A DNA stretch of 48,683 nt from Actinomadura sp. KC06. Its GTDB lineage: Bacteria; Actinomycetota; Actinomycetes; Streptosporangiales; Streptosporangiaceae. The translations under genes were made by a program, and so were the position numbers. Positions within the stretch are counted from its first letter, which is position 1. Every line of letters begins with the position of its first letter. Shown here in pieces: positions 24,671 through 31,551 of this stretch. Under the pieces are notes generated by a model, which saw only the letters and a program-made list of their open reading frames with translations, did no database searches and had not been told where the DNA came from. The stretch is taken from NCBI RefSeq assembly GCF_004348735.1, contig NZ_SMKT01000056.1, positions 1 to 48,683 on the forward strand, written 5' to 3'.

Positions 24671-26229
24671 GCGCGCGCAAGCTGCCGGACCCGCGCAAGT
24701 TCCCGAACCCGCGCAAGCTCCTGAACGCACGCAAACTCCCGAACCCGCGCAAGCTGGTGAACACGGACGAGCTCGTGAACACCGACACGCTGCTGCGCCT
24801 CGTCGGCATGCGGTACGCGTCCGCCGCGCTCATGCTCGTCGGCGTCGCCGCGCTGTACGGGGCCGCGACGTTCTCCCGTCCAGGGGACGTAGACGCGAAC
24901 GGCCGCGAAGCCCCGGTCACGTCAGCCGTGATGGTCTGCCCCGGCCACGAGGGTGGGCGGCTGGCGGTCCAGTCCCTCGCCTCCCCCAGGAAGGGCGGAC
25001 GGGTGGACATGACGCCGACGAAGGGCGGCGCCGCGCTCGCGTCCATGACGTCGCCCGGCCAGAGCTGGGAGAAGGACACCGAATCCGGCGACGACTCCTA
25101 CACGCTCCGCGCCACCGGCGCGATGGCCGCCGGGCTGGAGGCCGAGCAGACCACCTACGAGGACGGCGGCGACGACCGCGGCCTCGCCGGCGCCCGCTGC
25201 GCCTCGCCCGCCACCGACCAGTGGTTCATCGGCCCCGGACCCGTCGCCGCCGACGAACTCGACCTGTACCTCACCAACGTCGACTCCCAGCCCGCGTCCG
25301 TGGACGTCATCGCGCTGTCCGGCGAGGGCCCGCTCGACACGATCGAGGGGCGCGGCACCCGCGTCGAGCCGTACACCACCCGGGTCGTGAAGATCGGCGG
25401 GTCGCCCGAGGGGCTCGGCGACGTCGTCAAGTCGGCCGCCGACCTCGCGCTGCGCGTCCGCACCAACGGCGGACGGGTCACCGCGTCCCTGCGCGTCCGC
25501 GCCGGGGAGGAGAAGGGCATCGAGTGGCTGCCGCGGTCGCCGGCGCCCGCGCCGTCGGTCGTCGTGCCCGGCGTGCCGGGCGGCCCGGGCAAGCGCCGGC
25601 TGCTGATCTCCGTGCCCGGCGAGTCCGACGCCCGGATCAGGACGCAGGTGATCACGAAGGACGGCGCGTTCGCCCCGCAGGGCCAGGACGTCCTCGACGC
25701 GCCCGGCAAGACCGTCACGTCCCTGGCGATCGACGGCGCGCTGGTGGGCAAGGCCGGGGCCGTCCGGCTCGTCGCGGACCGCCCGATCGTCGCGGGCTTC
25801 GCCGCCGACCGCGGCGCCGACATCGCCTACGGGACGTCCACGCCGCCGCTCGACGGTTCGGGGCCCGGCATCGTGGCCGACAACCGGTTCGACTCCTCGC
25901 TCGTCCTGACGGCCCCGTCCGGGGCGGCGACCGTCGAGGTCACGACCGTGAACGCGACGGGCAAGAGCGCCCCGCAGGTGATCGAGATCCCGGCGGGCCG
26001 CACCGTGGAGACCGCGCTGGCCGCCCCGAACCGGGACGCCAAGGATGACACCGCTTACGGCGTGGTGATCGTCCCGAAGGCCGGCTCGGGCCCCGTCCAC
26101 GCCTCCCGGACGCTCTCCAAGGGCAAGGACGACGATTACCTGTTCACCGTCCTGCCGATCACTCCCGCCGCGATCACCGTCCACCTCCCCGACACCGTCG
26201 ACACCCAGGGAGCTTTGACCCCCGGCTAG
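24667..26229 (+). CDS. DUF5719 family secreted/membrane-anchored protein
   Basis: This 520-aa protein has one TM anchor (about 48-68) followed by an extracytoplasmic Ala/Val/Gly-rich beta-sandwich-like region with no catalytic motif. The cytoplasmic N-terminus is a six-residue tandem repeat, RKLPDP-RKFPNP-RKLLNA-RKLPNP-RKLVNT, giving a regular line of positive charges. GTG 24667 overlaps the upstream GT2 stop (GTGA), so the two are translationally coupled and probably work together, for example as an accessory subunit (inference). Its stop lies in a 20-bp duplication shared with the convergent zincin gene. Confidence 0.82.
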   Translation: MSARKLPDPRKFPNPRKLLNARKLPNPRKLVNTDELVNTDTLLRLVGMRYASAALMLVGVAALYGAATFSRPGDVDANGREAPVTSAVMVCPGHEGGRLAVQSLASPRKGGRVDMTPTKGGAALASMTSPGQSWEKDTESGDDSYTLRATGAMAAGLEAEQTTYEDGGDDRGLAGARCASPATDQWFIGPGPVAADELDLYLTNVDSQPASVDVIALSGEGPLDTIEGRGTRVEPYTTRVVKIGGSPEGLGDVVKSAADLALRVRTNGGRVTASLRVRAGEEKGIEWLPRSPAPAPSVVVPGVPGGPGKRRLLISVPGESDARIRTQVITKDGAFAPQGQDVLDAPGKTVTSLAIDGALVGKAGAVRLVADRPIVAGFAADRGADIAYGTSTPPLDGSGPGIVADNRFDSSLVLTAPSGAATVEVTTVNATGKSAPQVIEIPAGRTVETALAAPNRDAKDDTAYGVVIVPKAGSGPVHASRTLSKGKDDDYLFTVLPITPAAITVHLPDTVDTQGALTPG

Positions 26230-26257
26230 TCGTCAGGGACCCCGGCTAGTCGTCAGG
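26220..26257. repeat. 20-bp tandem duplication covering two convergent stop codons
   Basis: An 18-nt unit (CCCCGGCTAGTCGTCAGG) occurs at 26220-26237 and 26240-26257. The first copy holds the DUF5719 stop (TAG, 26227-26229) and the second the zincin stop (CTA on the plus strand, 26246-26248). Confidence 0.9.
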
Positions 26258-26674
26258 CGAGTCGTAGCTGGGGTCGACGGATTCGGGAGAGAGCCCGAGG
26301 AGGTCGGCGACCTCCTCGACCAGAAGGTCGCGGATCAGGCGGGCCAGCTCGGCCTCGCCCTTCGCCCGCGCCTCGACGGGACGCCGGAACACCGTGATAC
26401 GCACCGGACGCTTGCCTTCGGCCGGAATGGTCTGCCCGAGGGGGACGGGGCCATCGAACCAGGGCTCGACGCTGGGAACCTCCTCGACGGTGAACCGCAC
26501 CCGGGCCAGCTCGCGGCCCCAGCGGCCGCCGAGCCGCCGCACCTCGTCTTCGACGAGGTCGTCGAACCGTTCCGCGCGGGTGCGTGAGATCGGAGCCTGC
26601 GGGGGCGTCAGAGGACCACGTACGCCACGGCCGTGCCGATCGCGGCGCCGTACGCCTGCCACACGGGATCGCAC
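26246..26674 (-). CDS. Zincin-like metallopeptidase family protein, active site degenerate
   Basis: This 142-aa protein belongs to the small zincin-like family (PF06262-type): RRRDRHGRGVRGPL near the N-terminus, a central beta-region (RFTVEEVPSV), VRITVFRRPVEARA and a C-terminal helix LLVEEVADLLGLSPESV. That helix aligns with the usual HExxH zinc helix, but here it reads EExxD, so zinc peptidase activity is doubtful. GTG 26674 is chosen because TACTCT lies 6 nt upstream (leaderless) and the conserved block starts just after; GTG 26662 is an alternative. It diverges from DUF3499, the Rv3259/Rv3258c arrangement. Confidence 0.82.
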   Translation of the reverse strand: MRSRVAGVRRRDRHGRGVRGPLTPPQAPISRTRAERFDDLVEDEVRRLGGRWGRELARVRFTVEEVPSVEPWFDGPVPLGQTIPAEGKRPVRITVFRRPVEARAKGEAELARLIRDLLVEEVADLLGLSPESVDPSYDSPDD

Positions 26675-26680
26675 GCCACA

Positions 26681-26832
26681 AGAGTACCTCTCCACCTCGC
26701 CGAACACGCGTGCGGTGGCCGCACGGTGAGAGTTGGAGACCACACGGAATGTAGTTGTTACCCCGGAAATCCACCGGTAACGGCGACACGTTCGGCCGGG
26801 TGGTGGCGGAGCCGGTGGGAGGGAGGTACGGT
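26681..26832. promoter_or_regulatory. Divergent leaderless promoters, zincin and DUF3499
   Basis: The 166-nt gap has TACTCT on the minus strand (26681-26686, 6 nt before GTG 26674) and TACGGT on the plus strand (26827-26832, 8 nt before GTG 26841). Confidence 0.5.
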
Positions 26833-26840
26833 CAGCCATC

Positions 26841-27221
26841 GTGAGCCCCGTCCGCACCTGCTCTCGTACCGCCTGCAAGGCGCCCGCAGTGTTCACGCTC
26901 ACGTACGTCTACCGCGATTCCACCGCGGTGCTGGGTCCGCTCGCCACGTACGCCGAGCCGCACTGCTACGACCTGTGCGCGGAGCATTCGGAGCGGCTCA
27001 CCGCCCCGATGGGATGGGAACTGGTTCGGCTGCCCGTCGAGGAGGAGTCCGAGCCGAGCGCGGACGACCTGGAGGCCCTCGCCGACGCCGTCCGCGAGGC
27101 CGCGCGGCCCGCCCCCGGAACCGGTCACGAGCCGGTCGGGCAGGGCACGGAGGTCGGCCGCCGCGGCCATCTGCGGGTGCTGCGCTCGGAGCCCGCGGGA
27201 ACCCAGCCCGCCCAGGAGTGA
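26841..27221 (+). CDS. DUF3499 family zinc-ribbon-like protein
   Basis: This 126-aa protein has a compact metal-binding pattern: C7-x4-C12 (CSRTAC) and H41-C42-x3-C46-x2-H49 (HCYDLCAEH), separated by a beta-rich stretch ending TYAEP. The C-terminal half is acidic and then disordered. It matches the conserved Rv3258c family next to whiB and manB. Function is unknown; the ligands suggest structural zinc. The GTG start is set by the TACGGT box 8 nt upstream. Confidence 0.9.
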   Translation: MSPVRTCSRTACKAPAVFTLTYVYRDSTAVLGPLATYAEPHCYDLCAEHSERLTAPMGWELVRLPVEEESEPSADDLEALADAVREAARPAPGTGHEPVGQGTEVGRRGHLRVLRSEPAGTQPAQE

Positions 27222-27299
27222 TCTCCGGGGCGTGGCCCTGCTTGCGAGATCGTCCGGTGGCTCTGCGGCGTCGCGGCGGGGCGCGTCCGCCCTTCCCGG

Positions 27300-27305
27300 T
27301 AGGCT
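27300..27305 (+). promoter_or_regulatory. -10 box for manB
   Basis: TAGGCT lies 48 nt before GTG 27354, which has GGGAG as RBS, so this transcript has a normal leader. The rest of the 132-nt gap shows nothing clear. Confidence 0.35.
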
Positions 27306-27353
27306 CGTGAACCCCGTTTCTTTGGGACAGGGCTCAGCGGACAGGGAGCAGGA

Positions 27354-28709
27354 GTGGGCGACCTCGCCAAGATCTTCAAGGCGTACGACATCCGCGGCGT
27401 CGTGCCGGACGAACTCGACCCCGCGACGGCCGAGGCGGCCGGCGCGGCGTTCGTGCGGGTGACGGGCGCGGACGCGATCGTCACCGCCCACGACATGCGG
27501 GAGTCGTCCGTGCCGCTGGCCGAGGCGTTCGCGCGCGGCGCGACGTCCCAGGGCGCGGACGTGATCGAGGCCGGGCTCGGCTCCACCGACATGCTGTACT
27601 ACGCCAGCGGCAGCCTCGACCTGCCCGGCGCGATGTTCACCGCGAGCCACAACCCCGCCAGGTACAACGGGCTGAAGCTCTGCCGCTCGGGCGCCCGCCC
27701 GGTCGGCCGCGACACCGGCCTCACCGAGATCCGCGACATGATCGAGAACGGTGTCCCGGCCTACGCCGGCGAGCCGGGGACGGTCTCGCGCCGCGACATC
27801 CTCAAGGGCTACGCCGACCATCTGAAGACGCTGGTCGACCTGTCGTCGATCCGTCCGCTCAAGGTCGTCGTGGACGCCGGCAACGGCATGGGCGGCCACA
27901 CCGTCCCGTCCGTCTTCGAGGGCCTGCCGATCGACCTGGTGCCGCTGTACTTCGAGCTGGACGGCACCTTCCCCAACCACGAGGCCAACCCGATCGAGCC
28001 GGAGAACCTGCGCGACCTGCAGGCCAAGGTCCGCGAGACGGGCGCCGACATCGGGCTGGCCTTCGACGGCGACGCAGACCGCTGCTTCGTCGTGGACGAG
28101 CGCGGCGAGATCGTCGCCCCGTCCGCGATCACGGCGCTGGTCGCGACGCGGGAGCTGGCCAAGCACCCCGGCTCCTCGATCGTGCACAACCTGATCACGT
28201 CGAAGGCCGTCCCGGAGATCATCACCGAGCACGGCGGGACGCCGGTCCGCACGCGGGTCGGGCACTCGTTCATCAAGCAGACGATGGCGGAGACGGGCGC
28301 GGTGTTCGGCGGCGAGCACTCGGCGCACTTCTACTTCCGCGACTTCTGGTTCGCCGACTCCGGCATGCTGGCCGCCCTCCACGTCCTCGCGGCGCTCGGG
28401 GAGCAGGACGGGCCGCTCTCCGAACTGCTCGGCGAGTACACGCGCTACGTCGCGTCCGGCGAGATCAACAGCGAGGTCGCCGACCAGGACGCCGCCACCG
28501 CGAACGTCCGCGACGCCTTCGCCGGACGCCCCGGGATCGCGATCGACGAGCTCGACGGCCTCACCGTGAGCGACGACGCCGCCGGGTGGTGGTTCAACCT
28601 GCGGCCGTCCAACACCGAGCCGCTGCTGCGCCTCAACGCCGAGGCGGCCGACGACGCGACCATGGCGGCGATCCGCGACGAGGTCCTCGCCCTGGTGCGG
28701 AAGAAGTGA
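27354..28709 (+). CDS. manB: Phosphomannomutase/phosphoglucomutase
   Basis: This 451-aa alpha-D-phosphohexomutase interconverts mannose-6-P and mannose-1-P. All four functional loops are present: the phosphoserine loop TASHNPARYNG (Ser98), the Mg2+ loop FDGDADR (Asp238, Asp240, Asp242), the sugar-binding GGEHSAHFYF, and the phosphate-binding RPSNTEP near the C-terminus. It supplies mannose-1-P to ManC (11395). It is the Rv3257c equivalent and heads a run manB, Trm112-like, SIS isomerase and CDF with small gaps. GTG 27354 follows GGGAG by 5 nt. Confidence 0.95.
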   Translation: MGDLAKIFKAYDIRGVVPDELDPATAEAAGAAFVRVTGADAIVTAHDMRESSVPLAEAFARGATSQGADVIEAGLGSTDMLYYASGSLDLPGAMFTASHNPARYNGLKLCRSGARPVGRDTGLTEIRDMIENGVPAYAGEPGTVSRRDILKGYADHLKTLVDLSSIRPLKVVVDAGNGMGGHTVPSVFEGLPIDLVPLYFELDGTFPNHEANPIEPENLRDLQAKVRETGADIGLAFDGDADRCFVVDERGEIVAPSAITALVATRELAKHPGSSIVHNLITSKAVPEIITEHGGTPVRTRVGHSFIKQTMAETGAVFGGEHSAHFYFRDFWFADSGMLAALHVLAALGEQDGPLSELLGEYTRYVASGEINSEVADQDAATANVRDAFAGRPGIAIDELDGLTVSDDAAGWWFNLRPSNTEPLLRLNAEAADDATMAAIRDEVLALVRKK

Positions 28710-28808
28710 CCGCCGCAGAGGACGTGACGGGTTCGCGAGAACGACCGGCCGCGGGGGAGAGCGACCCGGTGGCGGGAGAAGTGACCGAGAGGGAGAAGTG
28801 ACGCTGCT

Positions 28809-28991
28809 ATGACGTTGAAGCTCGACTCCTGGCTGCTGGAGATCCTCGCCTGCCCCAACTGCGGCGGCGACCTGCGCGCCGACGAGGAGGCCGCGGAGCT
28901 GGTGTGCACCGGGTCGTGCCACTACGCCTACCCCGTCCGCGACGAGATCCCCGTCCTGCTGGTCGACGAGGCCAGGACTCCCGCTCCGTGA
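28809..28991 (+). CDS. Trm112-family small zinc protein
   Basis: This 60-aa protein has the Trm112/YcaR fold: LLEILACPNCGGDL then VCTGSCHYAYPVRDEIPVLL, with Cys15, Cys18, Cys33 and Cys37 as likely zinc ligands. Trm112 proteins activate methyltransferases in eukaryotes and archaea; the bacterial role is unclear. It sits between manB (99 nt) and the SIS isomerase (22 nt). The 28710-28808 gap contains three AAGTGAC/GAAGTGA-like stop-rich repeats and no gene I can support. Confidence 0.9.
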   Translation: MTLKLDSWLLEILACPNCGGDLRADEEAAELVCTGSCHYAYPVRDEIPVLLVDEARTPAP

Positions 28992-29013
28992 CCCGCCGAG
29001 CGGAGGCGGGGCC

Positions 29014-30165
29014 ATGAGCGCAGGGCTCGATCCCTCCCGGCTGGACGACGTCGCGGCGGCAGAGGCGGCCGATCCCGGGGGGATGCTGCGGCAGGTCGCG
29101 TCGTCGGCGGCGCAGGTGCGGGAGGCGCAGCGCGCCGCGGCCGAGGCGGGCATCGACCGTCTCGCCGAGGACGGCAGGCCCCGCGCGATCGTGATCGCCG
29201 GCATGGGCGGCTCGGGCATCTCCGGCGACGTCCTCGCGGCGGTGTGCGGCGTGGGCTGCGCGGTCCCGGTGACGACGGTGCGCGGCTACCGGCTGCCCGG
29301 CTGGGTGGGCGCCGCCGACCTGGTCATCGCGGTCTCCTGCTCCGGGAAGACCGAAGAGACCCTCGAAGTCGCCGCGGAGGCGGCCCGCCGCGGATGCCGG
29401 CTCCTGTTCGTCGGCGGGCCGGATTCGCCGCTCGCGGAGCTGTCCGAAAGAAGCCGCGGCGTTTTCGTCCCGGTGCGTTCGGTGGGGCAGCCGCGTTCGA
29501 CGCTGTGGGGCCTCACGATCCCCCTGGTCCTCGCGGCGCGCTCGCTGGGGCTGGCGGACGTGCCCGAGATGGTCCTCGAGTCGACGGCCGCGCTGCTGGA
29601 GGACGTCGCGCACCGGTGCCGTCCGTCCAGCGAGCCGTTCGTCAACCCGGCCAAGCGGATGGCGCTGGACCTCGCGGGCGACGTCCCGCTGGTGTGGGGG
29701 TCGTCGCCGCTGGCGGCCACGGCGGCGTACCGGCTGTGCTGCCAGCTCAACGAGAACGCCAAGTACCCGGGCGTCTTCGGCGAGGTCCCGGAGGCCGGCC
29801 ACAACCAGGTGATGGCGTTCGACGGTCATTTCGGGCGCGGCGCCGCGCCATCGCCGTCGTCGTCCGACCCTGACGACTTCTTCCGCGACCGGGTGGACGA
29901 TCCCGAGCACGGCCTGCATCTCGTCCTGATGCGGGACGTGGAGGAGCATCCGCAGGTCCGCAAGCGGTGCGACGCGTCCGTCGACATCGCCCGTGACCGG
30001 GGCGTGGCCGTCACCCAGATCGGGGCCGAGGGCGAGCATCCGCTGGAACGAATCGCGACTCTGATCGCGCTCGCTGACTATGTCACGGTTTACTTGGCTA
30101 TCGCGCTGGGCGTGGACCCCACTCCGGTGCCTGCCATTCAAGAGCTAAAAGCGAGGATTGCTTAG
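29014..30165 (+). CDS. SIS-domain sugar isomerase (phosphoglucose/phosphomannose isomerase-like)
   Basis: This 383-aa protein has two SIS subdomains: IAGMGGSGISGDVL (61-74) is the phosphosugar loop, followed by AVSCSGKTEETLE with the Ser-x-Ser/Thr phosphate clamp. In the C-terminal bact-PGI_C part, NENAKYP and EAGHNQVMAF provide the catalytic-type Glu and His. This is the family of bifunctional Glc/Man isomerases and of mycobacterial Rv3256c. It would link fructose-6-P to mannose-6-P upstream of ManB. ATG 29014 follows GGAGGCGGGG. The CDF gene begins 2 nt after its stop. Confidence 0.88.
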   Translation: MSAGLDPSRLDDVAAAEAADPGGMLRQVASSAAQVREAQRAAAEAGIDRLAEDGRPRAIVIAGMGGSGISGDVLAAVCGVGCAVPVTTVRGYRLPGWVGAADLVIAVSCSGKTEETLEVAAEAARRGCRLLFVGGPDSPLAELSERSRGVFVPVRSVGQPRSTLWGLTIPLVLAARSLGLADVPEMVLESTAALLEDVAHRCRPSSEPFVNPAKRMALDLAGDVPLVWGSSPLAATAAYRLCCQLNENAKYPGVFGEVPEAGHNQVMAFDGHFGRGAAPSPSSSDPDDFFRDRVDDPEHGLHLVLMRDVEEHPQVRKRCDASVDIARDRGVAVTQIGAEGEHPLERIATLIALADYVTVYLAIALGVDPTPVPAIQELKARIA

Positions 30166-30167
30166 AG

Positions 30168-31127
30168 ATGAGTGCTGAGGGCGGAACCAAGGCCATCGTC
30201 GCCGCGCTGGCCGCCAACCTCGGGATCGCGGCGTCGAAGATGGTCGCGTTCGTGTTCACCGGTTCGTCGTCGATGCTCGCCGAGTCGATCCACTCGATGG
30301 CGGACTCGGGGAACCAGGGGCTCCTGCTCCTCGGCGGCAAGCGCTCCAGGCGCGAGCGGACGCAGCAGCACCAGTTCGGCTACGGCCGCGAGCGCTACTT
30401 CTACGCGTTCGTCGTCGCGGTGGTGCTGTTCACCGTCGGCGCGGTGTTCTCGCTGTACGAGGGCTACCACAAGATCTCCCACCCGGAGGAGGTCAAGGCG
30501 CCGGGCTGGGCGTTCGGGGTGCTGATCGCCGCGATCATCATGGAGATCTTCTCGTTCCGCACCGCGATCGTCGAGTCGAACCGGGTCCGCGGCGACCAGT
30601 CCTGGTGGGCGTTCATCCGCCGCGCCAAGGCCCCCGAGCTGCCCGTCGTCCTGCTGGAGGACCTCGCCGCCCTCGTCGGCCTGTTCCTCGCCCTGTTCGG
30701 CGTCTCGATGGCCGTCGCGACCGGCGACGGCGTGTGGGACGGCATCGGCACCGTGGCGATCGGCGTGCTGCTCGCCGTCGTCGCGACGATCCTGGCGATC
30801 GAGACGAAGAGCCTGCTGATCGGCGAGGGCGTCACGCCCGAGCACGAGCGGGAGATCATCGACGCGCTGGAGTCGGTCGAGCAGGTCGACCACCTCATCC
30901 ACCTGCGGACGGAGTACCTCGGCCCGGACGAGCTGCTCATCGCCGCCAAGATCGCCGTCAACCACGACGACACGGCCGCCGACGTGGCCCGCGGCATCGA
31001 CGCCGCCGAGGCCAAGATCCGGGCGCAGTTCCCGGAGGCGAAGCTGATCTACCTGGAGCCGGCGCTGGACGAGGCCCCCCGCAAGACCGTCACCGGCGCG
31101 GTGCCCCCGCAGCTGGAGAAAGACTGA
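30168..31127 (+). CDS. Cation diffusion facilitator (CDF) transporter
   Basis: This 319-aa metal/proton antiporter has five to six TM helices. MLAESIHSMADSGNQ in TM2 supplies the usual His/Asp site, and the FGYGRERYFYAF loop follows. A cytoplasmic ferredoxin-like domain (about 225-305) has DHLIHLRTEYLGPDELLIAAKIAV. It exports Zn2+, Mn2+ or a similar ion; the sequence does not settle which. Only 2 nt separate it from the SIS gene, so it belongs to the manB transcription unit. A strong hairpin follows. Confidence 0.9.
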   Translation: MSAEGGTKAIVAALAANLGIAASKMVAFVFTGSSSMLAESIHSMADSGNQGLLLLGGKRSRRERTQQHQFGYGRERYFYAFVVAVVLFTVGAVFSLYEGYHKISHPEEVKAPGWAFGVLIAAIIMEIFSFRTAIVESNRVRGDQSWWAFIRRAKAPELPVVLLEDLAALVGLFLALFGVSMAVATGDGVWDGIGTVAIGVLLAVVATILAIETKSLLIGEGVTPEHEREIIDALESVEQVDHLIHLRTEYLGPDELLIAAKIAVNHDDTAADVARGIDAAEAKIRAQFPEAKLIYLEPALDEAPRKTVTGAVPPQLEKD

Positions 31128-31155
31128 CCCGACGCTCCGGACACCTGCGTGATGT

Positions 31156-31175
31156 GCGCGGCGGCCTCGCCGCGC
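31156..31175 (+). terminator. Terminator hairpin after the CDF gene
   Basis: GCGCGGCG-GCCT-CGCCGCGC is a perfect 8-bp stem with a 4-nt loop, 28 nt after the stop. No T-run. Confidence 0.55.
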
Positions 31176-31190
31176 GGTCGCGCGGGGGCC

Positions 31191-31350
31191 GGAGGAACAT
31201 GGGACCCCTCGCCGGGCGGCCGCCGCTGTGCCGGCCAACCCCAGCCCAGGCAAGACCGGCGAGTGCCTCCGAAGAGGCGCGAACCACGGCCGTCCGGCGA
31301 GGTGCTTTCCCATGCCTCCCCGCCCGGACCCCTGAACACCGGGCGGTTCT
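31191..31350 (+). ncRNA. Candidate structured RNA followed by terminator-like hairpin
   Basis: The 424-nt gap between the CDF and sensor kinase genes holds an ordered set of helices. P1: 31191-31195 with 31315-31319 and 31198-31204 (CATGGGA) with 31308-31314 (TCCCATG). P2/P3: a 16-bp helix, 31207-31222 with 31287-31302, containing one G-U pair. Inside is a three-way junction: hairpin 31230-31234/31256-31260 with a 21-nt loop, and hairpin 31263-31269/31274-31280 with a CGAA loop. A perfect 8-bp hairpin (31320-31327/31339-31346) followed by TTCT ends it. Several pairs are G-U on the plus strand and would be A-C mismatches on the minus strand, so the RNA is probably plus-sense. It could be a riboswitch-like leader for the sensor kinase or an independent sRNA. 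I do not recognise the class. Bases 31351-31551 show no gene. Confidence 0.45.
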
Positions 31351-31551
31351 GGTGTGACCGCGGCAGCCGCCCCGAACCCCCTACGCCGGAGCCGCCGCCG
31401 TCGCGGTCACGGTTAGAACACTACGTTCGCGGCGGTCTCCGATACGTCCCCCTCAAGGAGGGAAAGCGGGTGGTACTCCAGACGGAGCCGCGCCGCCCGC
31501 ATACATCCGCGCGGTGAGGTGAGAGCAAGCCTCAGAGGCCAGTATTGAGTC

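Noticed and set aside
20912..24730. 1272-aa open frame on the minus strand across whiB and the GT2 gene
   Set aside because: Low-complexity shadow; whiB and the GT2 gene are certain on the other strand.
26675..26902. N-terminal extension of the zincin protein to 26902
   Set aside because: It would overlap the DUF3499 start and promoter; the conserved block begins after 26674.
28586..28801. 71-aa open frame across the manB 3' end
   Set aside because: Shifted frame of manB running into a stop-rich gap; no RBS.
31200..31262. Cobalamin riboswitch (CAAGACCGGC resembles a B12 box; GCCGCTGTG resembles part of the core)
   Set aside because: The elements are not in the right order or spacing, the GGGAA...GGTG core is missing, and the neighbouring genes are not B12-related.
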